Shown piece after piece: positions 34,473-46,700 of a stretch of DNA of 64,000 nt. The position numbers and the translations under genes were made by a program. Source of the stretch: Monosporascus cannonballus. Lineage: Eukaryota > Ascomycota > Sordariomycetes > Xylariales. Below the pieces are notes generated by a model. It had not been told where the DNA came from and ran no database searches. It saw only the letters and a list, made by a program, of their open reading frames with translations. Every line of letters begins with the position of its first letter. Position 1 is the first letter of the stretch. The stretch spans positions 1 to 64,000 of the forward strand of contig QJNS01000101.1 of assembly GCA_004154925.1 (NCBI GenBank), read 5' to 3'.

Positions 34473-34966
34473 ATGGTGCGTTATAGAACTTCTCGATTGA
34501 TTACGGGATAGGGATATTGACATCGGCAACAGGTCTTCATTCTAGGTGTGAACTTCCACGAGAGGAAGCTGGTCAAGGTATGGGAATATCGGCCGTCTTT
34601 CTGGTTATCCTCCGGCGATTGTCTGACTTTCTCGACCAGAAAGCGCTAGAGAGCTTCTACGCCCTCGGGCCCCAGGCGTCGGCGCGAATCCTGGCCAAGT
34701 ACAGCATACACCCGCTCGCCAGGCTCGGGACCCTGCCGCCGAAGACCGTCACGGCCCTGACGGCCGAGCTGTCCATGATGACGATAGACAACGACGCCCG
34801 GCGCATAGTGCAGGACAACATCAAGCGGCTGCGAGACATGGGCACGTACAGGGGCAGGCGGCACGCCATGGGCCTGCCCGTGCGCGGACAGCGGACGAGG
34901 ACCCAGATCGCGACGGCCAGGAAGCTGAATACCCTGGAGAGGGGCGGAACCGGTTCCCGCGTGTGA
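34473..34966 (+). CDS. SWS2: Mitochondrial small ribosomal subunit protein uS13m
   Basis: Three exons: 34473-34475, 34533-34577, 34640-34966; 375 nt, 124 aa. The first coding exon is just the ATG: the donor GTGCGT follows immediately and the next exon begins VFILGVNFHERKLVK. The main exon carries the S13 family body: YALGPQASARILAKYSIHPL, a helix-rich centre, RLRDMGTYRGRRHAMGLPVR and the basic tail TRTQIATARKLNT. It sits in the head of the mitoribosomal small subunit. The introns are short (57 and 62 nt). Without the splice there is no good start: frames upstream of 34533 do not give a conserved N-terminus. Confidence 0.93.
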
Positions 34967-35426
34967 GGCCGCGACGTACGTGTTTCGGGAGCAGCTGGTG
35001 CTCCTAAACTTTGAGGTTGCGAGGGAGAGAAAGAAGAATTCATTGGGCGGCGTTACGTAAAGGCTCTACATAGAGGCTGATGGGTGGTTTTTCGGCCCTC
35101 TCCTATCTCATTAGAACGATGGGTCGACGTTATACGATAGCACCTGGGCGAGAGCCCACTGTACAACGAGAAATGAAGCCGACATATTCGCAGCTTCCAA
35201 AGAACGTCTACCGAGAGTGCTTAAGTGCTATGGCCGGAACCCTCCATTTACTGACGGCCTGCCTATATTGCTACTGGAGACCACGGAAGAATTGAAAATT
35301 CGCTTGCGCGAATGTGCATGTGGAACTCCGCTAATATCGTGACGTGCAAACTCGCTGTCTATCAAGCTGGAGATTCCGCCCCTTGCCTCAGGCTTTGCAT
35401 CCGGCGTAGCTCAGGGTCATTCAAAT
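34967..35426. other. Intergenic between convergent uS13m and dipeptidase genes
   Basis: Nothing supported beyond 3' flanks. Confidence 0.5.
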
Positions 35427-36021
35427 CTACAACTCGATACCCCAAGTCTCAGGGCGCATACTCGGCAAGTCATCCTCCAAAATCGGCTCCCCAGCCGCCT
35501 GTAACCTGGAGGCCACGTCTTCGACGTCCTTCCAGACCCGTAGTACTACACCCACCGGAGTCAGTAGCCATTTCCCCTGAAGTATATGAAGGCGGCCCGC
35601 GGGCATCCCAAAAATCGAAAGAGCAAGGCGGGGCACTATCGGCGCAGAAGGTTACTCACTGTTCCCTCCAACGATCTTGGCAGCATCTTCATCCGACACG
35701 CCTCGTTCTAGCAGCTCCGCGATCAAGTCGGGGAACTTGGACACGTCATCCAAGCCCTCGGGGGTCCGCGCGATGCCGTCGAAGTCGCTGCCGAGGCCGA
35801 CGTGGTCGTACCCTATGAGGTCCCCGATGTAGACGATGTGGTCGGCGACGCGAGACAGGGTGCTGTTGTCGGGGTAGAAGTCCGGGACACCGTTCTCGTT
35901 CCCGTTATCGACGCAGCTGATGAAATCCGGCGAGAAGTTCACTGGGACGGGACGGGGTATGTTAGCTAGCTTCTTTCGACTCGCCTCTGGCCCCGGCCGG
36001 GCCGGCTGGCTATCTTTAGCG

Positions 36022-36054
<33 letters not shown>

Positions 36055-37319
36055 GCTCTCACTACTCACCCATGACGATCGAGTTGGTCTTCTTCACGAG
36101 CCGCAGCACGTCGTCGGGGACGTTGCGCGGGTGCGGACAGAGCGCGTACGCGGAGCTGTGGCTGAACATGACGGGGGCCCTGCTACCGCCCCAGCCCTCC
36201 GTGGCGCCGAGGACGTCGCGCATGGTGTCGGCGCTGACGTGGGCCAGGTCGACTATCATGCCCAGCCTGTTCATCTCGTTCACGAGCTCCCGGCCCCTAG
36301 CGGAGACACCGCCCCAATATGGCGGCGCCGCGCCGAAGGGGTCTTCCCGCAGAGCGGCATCGGCGAAGATGTTACCGCAGTTGTGGGTGAGCGTCGCGTA
36401 GCGGACTCCCAGAGCGTGGTAGTGGCGCAGGTTGGCGACCGAGTTGCCGATCTGGTGGAGACCTTCGATTCCGAGAGGCGAGATGAGCTTGCCGCGCTTG
36501 AAGGCCTCGACGGCGGAACGGCTGTCCACGATGCCCGAGAAGTCTCCGGGGTAGGCACTCTGCAGACGCGACATGAGATCGATCTGCTGCCAGGTGAGTT
36601 GAACAGCTGGCCAGCGTTAGCAGGGAACCGGAGCAGACCACCGTGTCAAGAGGGACTGACTTGAGGCGTAGTTTTCGTCGGAGAAGTCAGTGCCGTTAGC
36701 AGGACACTGCAACATCTTCAGTCAGTAATTGTTCACCCTCATTAATTAAGGGAGTATTCGCGAGTCATAACACGTGTTTTGTGAGCTATAGGCTCCTAAA
36801 AGACTCCATTCGGAATCTTCTGCCCGTGAATAGGGATCAGGTAGAGGCGCGACTCCAGAAATTTCTTACGGGCGTGTACACGCTCCAAAAGGCACCGCCA
36901 TTCAGGCCTTTCCTCAGCCGGGGCAGGTCGACATGCATCGCCAGCCCGCCATTTTCGAAGGGTTCCCTGAAGTCCTCCTGGTAGATGTGGTTGTTATACA
37001 TATAGCGGATGAGGATGGCAAAGTCATCATGTCCGTCTGAACGCCCGGTTAGCAGGTTCCTGCAGACTAGGGGATGAGCATCGATACCAATCAAGGGGGT
37101 GGTCGAGAGGACCTTATGGACCCGATCCCCTACCGGCCCCGGGTGCAAGTGAGAGTACAGCCGCGCGGCCGGGTGGCGGCATCGGGAAGCCGGGTGCAAT
37201 AGCGACCCAAAGAACACGATTGTAAGCAGACCCAACAGGCCGATTCCCGCGTGCGCGGAAGAACGCTTTCGGCGGGCAGGTGCGCCGAAGTCGAGCTCCT
37301 CGGTGGGTTTCCGGCCCAT
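35427..37319 (-). CDS. Membrane dipeptidase (peptidase family M19)
   Basis: Six exons read 37319-37088, 37036-36870, 36706-36661, 36606-36070, 35941-35660, 35545-35427; 1,383 nt, 460 aa. ATG at 37319 gives [17 protein letters not shown], then one N-terminal membrane span (about 26-41, [16 protein letters not shown]), so probably a type II membrane protein. Zinc ligands expected for M19 are all visible: DGHDD (H80, D82), GIEGLH (E196), DLAHVS (H271) and FSHSSAY (H298). Later blocks GLGSDFDGI and IVGGN are also typical. The family hydrolyses dipeptides, and in animals leukotriene D4 and beta-lactams, with a binuclear zinc centre. Intron 4 contains a (GTT)n microsatellite. It is convergent with uS13m. 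Confidence 0.94.
36023..36053. repeat. (GTT)n microsatellite in a dipeptidase intron
   Basis: About ten GTT units, between exons 4 and 5 of the dipeptidase gene. On the minus strand it reads as CAA repeats, but splice sites on both sides exclude it from the mRNA. Confidence 0.85.
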
Positions 37320-39060
37320 GCTAGGTGTAATACGATGCGGTATCGTAACGAATGGCACAGATCTTATTATTAGACTCGATTCACGGGTGAATGGGTCGCT
37401 CCCCTTAAATAAGGTGGGCGTTTACAGCTAGAACTGAGAGGGGAATCTAATTTGTTGATCTGACAAAAGGGGATCGTTGCCGAATGACGGGTGTTCGGCC
37501 TTCCTTCGCCTTCTGGTGATTATAAATAGTCGGATAAACCGGGCCAGGGCGACAAGTCTTCGCGCGGCTCCGGACTGGCGACGGCACCCCCTGCCTCCCC
37601 CATTTGCTGACTTAATATTTCATAGCAAACCTCTTCGACTTGCAAAACTCTGACACCTCGCTAGAATTCTGCTCTTCGTGGACCCCAATGAGGCCCTAGC
37701 ACTTTATAATTCTCAAGCTTCAGTATAGTAATATGGTTGATGAAAGCATTGATATGGTCGTTTTTGCTCGGCACGCCTTGTGACCCACCGGTGATGTTTC
37801 TATTCCCAGAAGAGTGGATCACGAAGGGCAACGTCATCCCTTCAAGATACAACTACAGAGGTAGGCATAATAGGTAACATATGCCAGTAGGCGAGTTGGA
37901 TGAAACAAGACTTACTAGGTATCCGTACAGGGGGATATCTTGGATGCCTCGACAACTGCGGCTGCGCGACAAGGAGGCAACCAGCAGCAAACCAACGTTG
38001 ACGAGCAAACAACAAAACCCGACGACCCCTTGGGGTCCAAACCACCCCTGCAGCTCGCAGATGTTCCAAGTGGAGAGATATGTTACAGAACAGTTCTAAT
38101 ACGGGCTCCCTTGACCAATGAAGTTCTACTCGGTTCCCCAGTTCCGCGGCCTCTCGCACGTTTCCGTCGCTGGGAAAAGTTGAGCTAGGCTGGGGCTGAG
38201 CCGGCTGCCCTAAAGGGTACCTAACAGGCTAACTTAAGGTACTGCATTGAGGCTTGTCCAGGTGCATGTGTATGGATGTACCAGTAGTAATACCGACATG
38301 TAACATGTGTGATAGTCTGCATTTGTGTCTGTGGCTTTGACAGTATATTAATTCGAAGGAACAATCTGACCTATGGGATACCTGGGTTGGGATGACTTCT
38401 CGAAAGAGAAATAATAAAAGAGGATTTCCCTCCTCGTCTCCCTCCCCATCGCAAATGCCAGTGAGTCTTCTTTTCGTTTTTTACCTATTTTTTATAGGAA
38501 TCCTGACGTAGAGGAGGTAAATGATCCATTCCATCCATAGAACTCGATCGTGATTTGCTACCCAGCTGGGATGACCTGACATACCCATTTACGACCAGTC
38601 CCTTTGCATTCAATTGCCGGACGCATAAAACCATTCCATTAATACCACTTACCAACTAACGTAATATGCAGTACCCTATGCAGCGTAGCCAACCCACAAG
38701 CCAGCAAGCCAGCGATTCCGTCATTATCAATTGTCATCGTTCCCGTCCACGATACATACGACCCGAATCCCCAAACCAGACCTACACGCCAACCCTCCGT
38801 ATAGAACTAGGGAGGAAAGGAATAGAACATAGGGAATACCCGGAATCGGAGAATCCCGTGCGACAGGCTGTGGTGATGCTCCCTAGGGCCTCTTGATCTC
38901 TACCTAACCCTAAACTCGATTAATATCATAATACGACGCATACCAACCAAGCCGACCACAGACCCAATCCCGGACGCGACTCTAGTTGGACGCAACCCCC
39001 GAAAGCTCAAATCATACCGCCGTAGACTAGTACCCCCCGCCCGCAAACACTCCATCCACC
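37320..39060. other. Divergent intergenic region, dipeptidase / RhoGAP gene
   Basis: 1.7 kb without a supported gene. A CT-rich tract lies at 38425-38455. Short frames at 37842-38188 overlap on both strands and resemble nothing known. Confidence 0.5.
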
Positions 39061-41802
39061 ATGCCGGGCTTTGCGGATTCCTTCTGGACGACGGACTATG
39101 CCGCAGGTGAGCACCAGCAGAAACATTCGAGCACGGCTCCTTATCTCGTCTCGAGGCGGAGAAGCTAACATGGCGATACCTCAAAAAAGGCCTGGGCGTT
39201 CTGTTCGGCAAGCTCCAGCAAGGAGTCCAGGAGAACAGACAGATCCTGACCATCGCTCGCTTGCGCGCCGAGGCCGAGGAGGTCTACGGTCAGCGTCTCG
39301 GCGACATCGCCCCCGCCGCCGACAAGATCCCCGGCGGCTTCTCTCGCGACGACGGCGCAAGTGTGCGAAAGGTAAACACAACGAGCCTTGCCTTCTTTCT
39401 ATCGAGCCGATGCTGACCCGCGCCGTGCCTTGTCTCAAGGCATACGATGGTGTACGGTCCGAAATGGAGGATGCTGCCAAGAACCACAAGAAGATCGCCC
39501 AGAGCATCAGAGACCTCGTTGTGAACCCTTTCTCGAGGTGGTGCGACGCCCACGAATCCCGCATCCAGGACTCCCAAGACGAGCTGCAAACCCGCATCAA
39601 GGCCCACGATCGGCAGGCCGAAGTCGTCAAGAAGCTGCGGAGTAATTACTTCAACAAGTGCCGCGTCGTCGAAGATCTCGAAGAGGAGAACCAGCTCGCC
39701 TTCCAAGACCCCGAGACGAGCCCCAAGCAGAACCAAAAGATTCCCGAGATCAAGGTCGACAAGGAGGAGGAGGAGGAGGAGGTCTATGAGATCGGAGACG
39801 AGACCTACGGGGTTGAAGAGGTGAAGAAGAGACTGGTTCACATGTTGAACACCATCAAGATGGGGGAAACCAAGGTCCCCATTCTGGGAACATACCTCAA
39901 CACCTCGGCCGGCTCTGATATTGTCGAATACCTGCAAATACACATGGGCTCCACGAGCGTCAGCTACGCCGAGCGCATCGGCCAGGATCTCGTCTCCAAT
40001 GGTTTCCTGCGCCTGGTCGGCAACGTGGGCAACAACTTCGCCAACAGTTCCAAACTCTTCTACCAGTGGCGCCCCAAGGCCTTCCAGCTTGCCGGTATAC
40101 CCGAGAGGAAGACGACGCTCTCCAGGACTTTCTCCATGCCCTCGTCGAACGACGGCGCCTCCGAGTCCCCCGTGGTCGGCACCGTGAGCGAGTACCTTTC
40201 CGGCTGGAATCCGCTCAGCAACCAACATCCCAACGAGACACAGCCCGAGCGGCTGCGGCGCGAGGCGAGGGAAGCCGATGACAAGTACAAGGCGGCGGTT
40301 AAGAAGCTCGACGAAATGCGTTGCGAGCTCGAGGAGGCCATGTTCGTGCATCTCAAGTTCCTCGAGCGCTGCGAGCTGGACAGGCTGAAGGCCATCAAGA
40401 CGGTCGTTCTCGATTTCTCGGGCACCATAGGAAACGTGATACCGAGCCTGCAGTCCACCGTGGACCGGATGGTGCTGTACCAAGAAACCGTGCAGCCCGC
40501 CGGCGATCTCCGATACCTCCTGGAGAACTACCGGACGGGCCGCTTCACCCCCAAGGTCGTCACGTACGAGAATTACTACAACAAGGTTGACGAGAACACG
40601 TTCGGTGTGGACCTGGAGGCCCGAGCTAGAGCGGATAGGAAGCGCGTCCCGGCCATCGTCACGGCCATCCTGACATATCTGGACGAGCATTACCCTGATC
40701 TAGAGGGCGACGAGGCTAGGCGGGGAGTGTGGCTGTCAGACGTGCCACTCGCCCAGGTTCACAAGCTCCGAGGCATCATCAATAGCGGCACCCCTCCGGC
40801 GCAGGCGCTGGTCGATTTCGACGTCCCCACTGTTGCACACCTGTTGAAACTCTATCTTCTCGAGCTTCCCGGTATGTCTTAAGCAAAGGAATTTTATGCG
40901 GCGATGCGCTAATGAGAATGACAGACTCCCTCGTTTCCTCTCACGTGTATGAGATAATCAAGACCATCTACGCTACACAGGCTGCAGATAACGGCGACGA
41001 TGCTCGTGTCGGCGTTCTGCAACAGACCCTCTCGCAACTGCGGCTTGCTAACATCGCCACGCTTGATGCTTGCATGAACCACTTTACGCGACTAATCGAC
41101 CTTACCTCGGCCGACGAACAGTATATCCACGACCTCGCAACCTCCCTAGCACCCTGCATATTACGGCCGCGAACCGAAACTTCGCTAACCATGGAAGAGA
41201 AACACGCGTACCGTCTGGTTCGAGACTTGCTCGCGCACAAGACCGCCATATTCAGCGAGCTGAAGCGCATGTCTAGCCTCACACACTCGGGCTCGGTCAG
41301 CGCTAATCGGCCTAGAGCCATCAGTTCAGACGAGTCGAGCCGGAGAGCTCACATGGAGGAACGACAACGAGCTCTGTTGGAGAAGGCTGGCGCACGAGGA
41401 CGCGCAACAAGCCCGGCGCCTGGCCCAAGAGTACACAGGAGGGACAAGAGTGCTGGAGGCCCCGAGACGAGATTCCCAGTACAGGTACAGACCAGCCCAA
41501 CGTCAAGCAGTGACCGTCAGCGAAGCAGCCTTGCAAGCACCCTGAACCGACAGAGCCTCGAGGTCCCCGACGGAACGGCTTCGCCGCCGACCGAATTGAA
41601 CGGGAGTAACCATAGCGAGTCTCCCAAGGCCGATGGTGACGGCGTCGAGAAGCGCAACAGCTTAGGACGAGGCGGGGGCGCGCGATTTGTAGGCGGACGT
41701 AGGGTGACGGCTTCGGCTGCGGCTTCGCCTTTGGCCACGAAACTTGCGGAGGAGGCTCCGGATAGGGGCGTAACGCTCGTAGACGCGCCAATGGATGACT
41801 AG
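39061..41802 (+). CDS. RGD2: F-BAR, DEP and RhoGAP domain protein (Rgd2-like)
   Basis: Four exons: 39061-39106, 39190-39371, 39440-40871, 40925-41802; 2,538 nt, 845 aa. Starts MPGFADSFWTTDYAAG, continuing LGVLFGKLQQGVQENRQI, the FCH start of an F-BAR module that resumes after the DEP domain (about 200-300; RLVHMLNTIKMG to LFYQWRPKAF). RhoGAP spans about 464-640 (VHKLRGIINSG, VAHLLKLYLLELP). The last 200 residues are Ser/Pro-rich and probably disordered. Rgd2-type proteins bind curved membrane and stimulate GTP hydrolysis by Cdc42/Rho GTPases at the cell cortex. The place of the catalytic arginine finger reads GVWLSDV rather than the usual GIFRxSG (see findings). A GAG run at about 39765 encodes a Glu tract. 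Confidence 0.92.
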
Positions 41803-43778
41803 TAACCCAACATTGGCCGGTCATCTTTGGAGGCAAGGCGAGCAGTCGGGCAGCTAGAGGGTACGGCGTTTTATCGGAGGACGGGTTGACCGTTTGATCT
41901 TCCGTGGTCGGGGCAGCCCCGACTCTCTCATGCGAGTCGGCCCGTGGGGGCTGTTGAGGAGCCGGGAACGCTCCCGGCGGTTAGTGACCAGGAGCATAAG
42001 ATGGCACGCTTTATGAGTCACGGAGGATTCGTGATACGATTCCTTCTCATGTATGTAAATGCATAATCGACGAGATATGGTACGGAACAAGATCCTAGCG
42101 TAGACGAGCTTTCTATTATCGAGAACGTAGCGAAGTCATCAGCCCTTCGCATGGTCTGACCGTATTTGCTGTGTGCTATAAGAATTGAATAGCGCTTTCT
42201 GCCGTTTTATAGTCATCTTGTCCTATATTCTCCTCGTTTGTCGGAAGTCGGGCTTACATAATTCTTTATACGCATATCCCAGACGTCGGAGGCAGGGCAT
42301 CGTGTGTCGTCGCCATATAGTTGTAGTGGGGTAAACTCGAGCCATGTGGTTCAGATCCGAGCCATGCTGTGGCACTCTCGAACGAAAGCATCAGCACGAC
42401 ATCCAAAGGCCGACTGCTCCGTCACTTGCAACGTTGAGTTCCGGATCCCGCAGTTGACCGCGGAGTTCTATGGCCGTGAGTCACGCAGCACCCTCCCTAT
42501 ACAAGCAAACTCGCCGGAGCCCTGTAACCATACGTGCATTGCTCCGTCACGGTCCCTTCCGGGCGGGCTTGAAGAAGCGGTCAAAGCATGCATACGTCCG
42601 GTCTGCCGCGTCGGTCAGCGGAGATGCCTCGCTTCCCACATGCGGATATTGCGGCGGGGAGGGGGATGCACGGGAAAGCTCGCCGTGGCGTGACATCCAC
42701 AGGGCTTCGAAGCCGCCGTCGCTAGAACCCCATCCCCGACCTCGGCGGTTCCAGATCGCCGTCCCACCAGAGGGAACTCTCGCGGCCGCCTCCCCTACCT
42801 CCCGAGGTTCCGCCTTGTCGCCTCGCGCTCCTGGATCCGCGGATCCCCCGCTCGGCCCTAGGGGCGACTTCCGCCGCGGCCCGGAGACCGATGCTGGCGG
42901 CGCGGGCCGGACAACCTACCACTGCCCCCCCACGCCCCTTTTCCGGGAGCGATCCGGCATGCTCTCTGGAAAAGAGCTGGCAGCCACGCGGCCTCAGGCT
43001 CCCTTGGGGCGCGGGCCCCNNNNNNNNNNGGCCCCTGGCCCCCCCCCCCCCCCCGATCCGCTATCCATCTCCCCACTTCGTCGCCCATAGCAAACGACTA
43101 GGGGGCGGACAATCCCGACGGCCATCTCGCAGGAGGATAGCCGGCCCTGTAGCTTCACGTACGTCATGTTTCCGAGCGACAGCCGCTATTTAAGGTTAAG
43201 GCCCAAGGGGGGAGGCCGGGTGGTAGGGGACCGTATACAGTAGCATTCTACCCAACTGGACAGAAGCCCCGGCGTTGGTTAGACATGAATTGCGTGGACA
43301 TAATTGTCGCCACTCATCTACGGGTGACTGTGATCGTAGGTTAGCCACAGCGGGCCGCTCCCTCATTTATGCGATGGCACCCTCCCCAAAGTACGACTAG
43401 GTAGTAAAATAGTCCGGAACACTTGACAGATACACGGAAATGTAGTGCTCGTTAGGCTAAACGAGGAACTTGTGTTAGCGGGACATAAGTGGCCTAGAGT
43501 TGGTAGTCCTCAACTTGGAGAGCGAGGCAACTAGTCAAACTCTCACGATTCGCCAGGCTTTTCTCTCTCCTTATTCCCTATCCCTCTTCCTTTCGGGATT
43601 CAGGGCTCGTGACGCACATAAACCGCCCTCGCAACGGGCAAGCCCGGGCTTTACAAGAGCTGTACCAGGGTGTACTAATATGCAACTCACCGCTCAGCCT
43701 ACGCAACATCCACTGGTGCAGTCACGGAGGAACCCGCTACCCAATATTGCTGTAATTGAATGCTTCATCCTTTATAAT
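41803..43778. other. Intergenic between convergent RhoGAP and AP-3 delta genes, with assembly gap
   Basis: No gene supported. The part at 42540-43090 is GC-rich and gives long spurious frames on both strands; it contains a scaffold gap and a 16-C run. Confidence 0.45.
43020..43054. other. Scaffold gap (10 N) next to a C homopolymer
   Basis: Ten N at 43020-43029, then nine bases, then 16 C (43039-43054). The sequence in front of the gap is GC-rich. Same pattern as the first gap. Confidence 0.9.
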
Positions 43779-46700
43779 CTAAGTGGACGTAGGTGCTGCC
43801 TCGGTCGTTTCTTGAGCTTCGACAGGCCTAGGCTTTTTCTTCTTCTTATGCTTCACGGCGTCTTGGCTCTGGTCTCCCGCCTCACTGGCCACGGGCCCGT
43901 CCCCTCCTCCCTCACCGTCATCTATAGCCGCCATCTTCTTCTTCTTCTTCTTCTTCTTGACCTTGACGCTGGCATCGCCTTCGGCAGCGGTCTTCGTCTT
44001 CTTAGCCTTCTTCTTAACTACGGTGCCCGCCGCATCCACGCCCTGAGCAACCTGTATCCGCTCGCTGGCCCGTTGCATTTCGAGTCGTAGCCTCTCGACC
44101 TCCTTCATGGCTCGTGCCATTTCTGCATCCTCGCGTTGCTGGGCTTCGGGGTCGTACGCGTTGCCGTTCGAATCGCCTTCTAGGCTGAGTGTCCCGATAT
44201 TCGTCGAGTCTACTCCTAGAATCTTTTTGTTGCGGGTCTTTATAATCTTGTCGGAGCTCTTCTCAGACTCATAGGTTTTCGGCGTCGACGGCCCACTACC
44301 GCCTAGACTCTCATCCGAGGCAATTACAATCTTTTGTTTTGCTTTCTGTCGAGTAGATTTTGGTGGCTTGGTATTGGTACTCTGGCTTGCGCCTGTATGG
44401 AGCTTGTCGAGATCAAGCTCCATGATAGGGATCGAATCGACATCCAAGTCAGGGCCGTTTGAGCTTTGAAGGATGTTGTGTATCGGCGTAGCTGATCTCG
44501 TAATAGAGCCGCTTTCCTGTATATAAAAGGGGTCGTCGCGATTCTTCTCGCGGCGCTCGGCCTTTCGCCTTGCTAGGATATCAGGGTCTAGATAAGCCTC
44601 TTCTGTAGGGTGCTGATAAGAATCAAGAGCCTCCTCTCGTCCCTCTGCTAGGCGATTGATAGCTGGTTCCGACGTTATACTTATTGCAGGCGGTCGTTGA
44701 TGGTAATAACTTTCGAATTCGTCCGCTTCCTCAGCCGGGATAGACAGTGAGTCAGCAGATGCCAAGAGACTGCTGAGGTTGGGATTGATGGGTTCGTCTA
44801 AGTCCAGACCCTCTGGGAAGGGTACGTTCTTCTGAGCCCCGGTGGCGACCGAGTTCAGCTCCCACCCCGCGAACAGAGACGGGATCGCTTGAGTAAGGAG
44901 CAAGGGCGGGTCCTGAGGGGCGGCATCTGACGAGGCATCCTGGCCGGTAGCTGCCTCTGCTGTAAGTTTGAGCAGTTCTGTGAATTCAACCGCACGCTCC
45001 TGGACCTCCAGATTGGGATGTTGCGTCAGCTCCTCGAAGGTGTAGATCATGCGGGCCATGAGAAGCAGTGTCTTAGACTTGCGCTCCGGGGTCCATAGGC
45101 TTAGATCGTCGCCTGTAATTAACGAGAAGGCTTTCGTGGCTGCCTGAATGCAAGTGGCCAGGGCCTCCGGAGAGGCCGTTCTTGGGATTATCTGCAGTAG
45201 AACGCCAAGGCTGTCTTCGGGTGACGAGAGCTCCGAAGCGAATTCGCCAATAACCCACGCGATGGGCTTCAGGGCTCCAGAACCAACAGGGTAGCCAGCT
45301 GGAGCCTCCCTGCTGAACTGAGATGCTATCAATTCCGCTGCCTCAACGCAAGCAGCGCGGACGGCTTGGACCTTGACGGTGATGTTTCGCAACTCGTTCC
45401 CAACTTCCTCAGACACACCTTGGCCGGTGGATTTTCCAGACAGCGAGAGAGAATCCTGGCCATTGGCAGGGCGTGGCAATGGCGCACTTCGGATGAGCTG
45501 TGTCAGGACGTCAATATACCACTCAAAGTCGCTCAGATTGGCATAGTTATGCTGAGAGCACATTTTCAGTATCCTGGTGATCACGTCGGCCTTGTAGTCA
45601 TCGGGAAGTGAAAGCATCTGATCCGCCGCCTTCTGCGAGAGATCAATTCTAGCCTCCGGATCATCATCTTCAGAGTCGCCCTGAGCGGGGCCGGAAAAAC
45701 CCGTGGCTGATTTTCTGCTCTCCGAAGATGAGAGCTTTAGTTGCCTCATAAGCCGGCTAACGATGGAAACTAGATTATCGCCGCTGACCATGCCTTGGAC
45801 GAGATCAAGTGCTTTAATGCGGATAGACATATCCTCACTATCGATACATTCCAAAATTACGTCTTCTTGTTGGGCTACCAGCCAAGGATGAGTAGTGACG
45901 ATTTTGTTGAATGCGAGGAGCGCCACATATTTAACTGCAACGAGTTGTTAGCGATATCAGAACACGAGGTAACTCACTAGCACTTACGATTAGGATCTCC
46001 ATCAACCATAATCATGCTGCGGAGTTTGTTGACGCAGAGGGACGCAATCTCCTCCCGCCCGTCAGCATCATCGCCGCTACCCAGAATACCACCTTGAATG
46101 ATTCCATTGATGCACTCGTACAGCAAAGACATCGCCGGCGTCGTCTGGATGATCTCCGTGAGAGGTGGCAGCAGTTTCCGAACAAGGCGGGGCTCAAGAG
46201 GAGTTAATGTTGCGAACTAATAGGGGTTAGCCAAATAGGCAAGGACGAGACAGAGACACCATTTCCCATACCAACTTGATTAGCTTGATGGCCATCCAGT
46301 TATTTCCACTGTCGACCAATAGCTCAAACAGTCTAGGCGCTAAAGGAAGGAAGTCCTGAGGTCTGCGCCAGCCTAATTCACAGACCACATTGACAATAGC
46401 AGCGGTGACACTCGAGTCTTCGGACTTGTCCATCAACCTTTCTTTGATCTTCGGCCAGGCTGCGCGTAGAGTCTCGGGATAGACTAGAGCGAGCCTGTAC
46501 AATGTGACGATGGTCTTCTTGCGGATGGCCGGATGGGTGTGGCTGAGGCGCGGTAGGAGGTCGGGAAGTACCGACAGGGCGAGGGACGGAGTGATGACAT
46601 GTGGGAGAGTAACGATAGGTAGGGCAATGACGGTCGTGGAGGCCGCAACCAAATCCTGGCAACGTAAGTCAGCAATGGTACAACACATGCATAGAAAGGC

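Noticed and set aside
35942..36069. Poly-Gln tract in the dipeptidase (CAA repeats on the minus strand)
   Set aside because: It lies between a GTGAGT donor and a CCCAG acceptor that join VM to NFSPDF, a conserved M19 segment; it is intronic.
39290..40690. Long (466-codon) antisense frame inside the RhoGAP gene
   Set aside because: Shadow of strong codon bias on the other strand; the translation is Leu/Val/His-rich without domain features, and the sense strand is a clear multi-domain gene.
42304..43193. Pro/Arg-rich frames up to 200 codons around the second gap
   Set aside because: GC-rich sequence open on both strands in several frames, running across N bases; no recognisable family.
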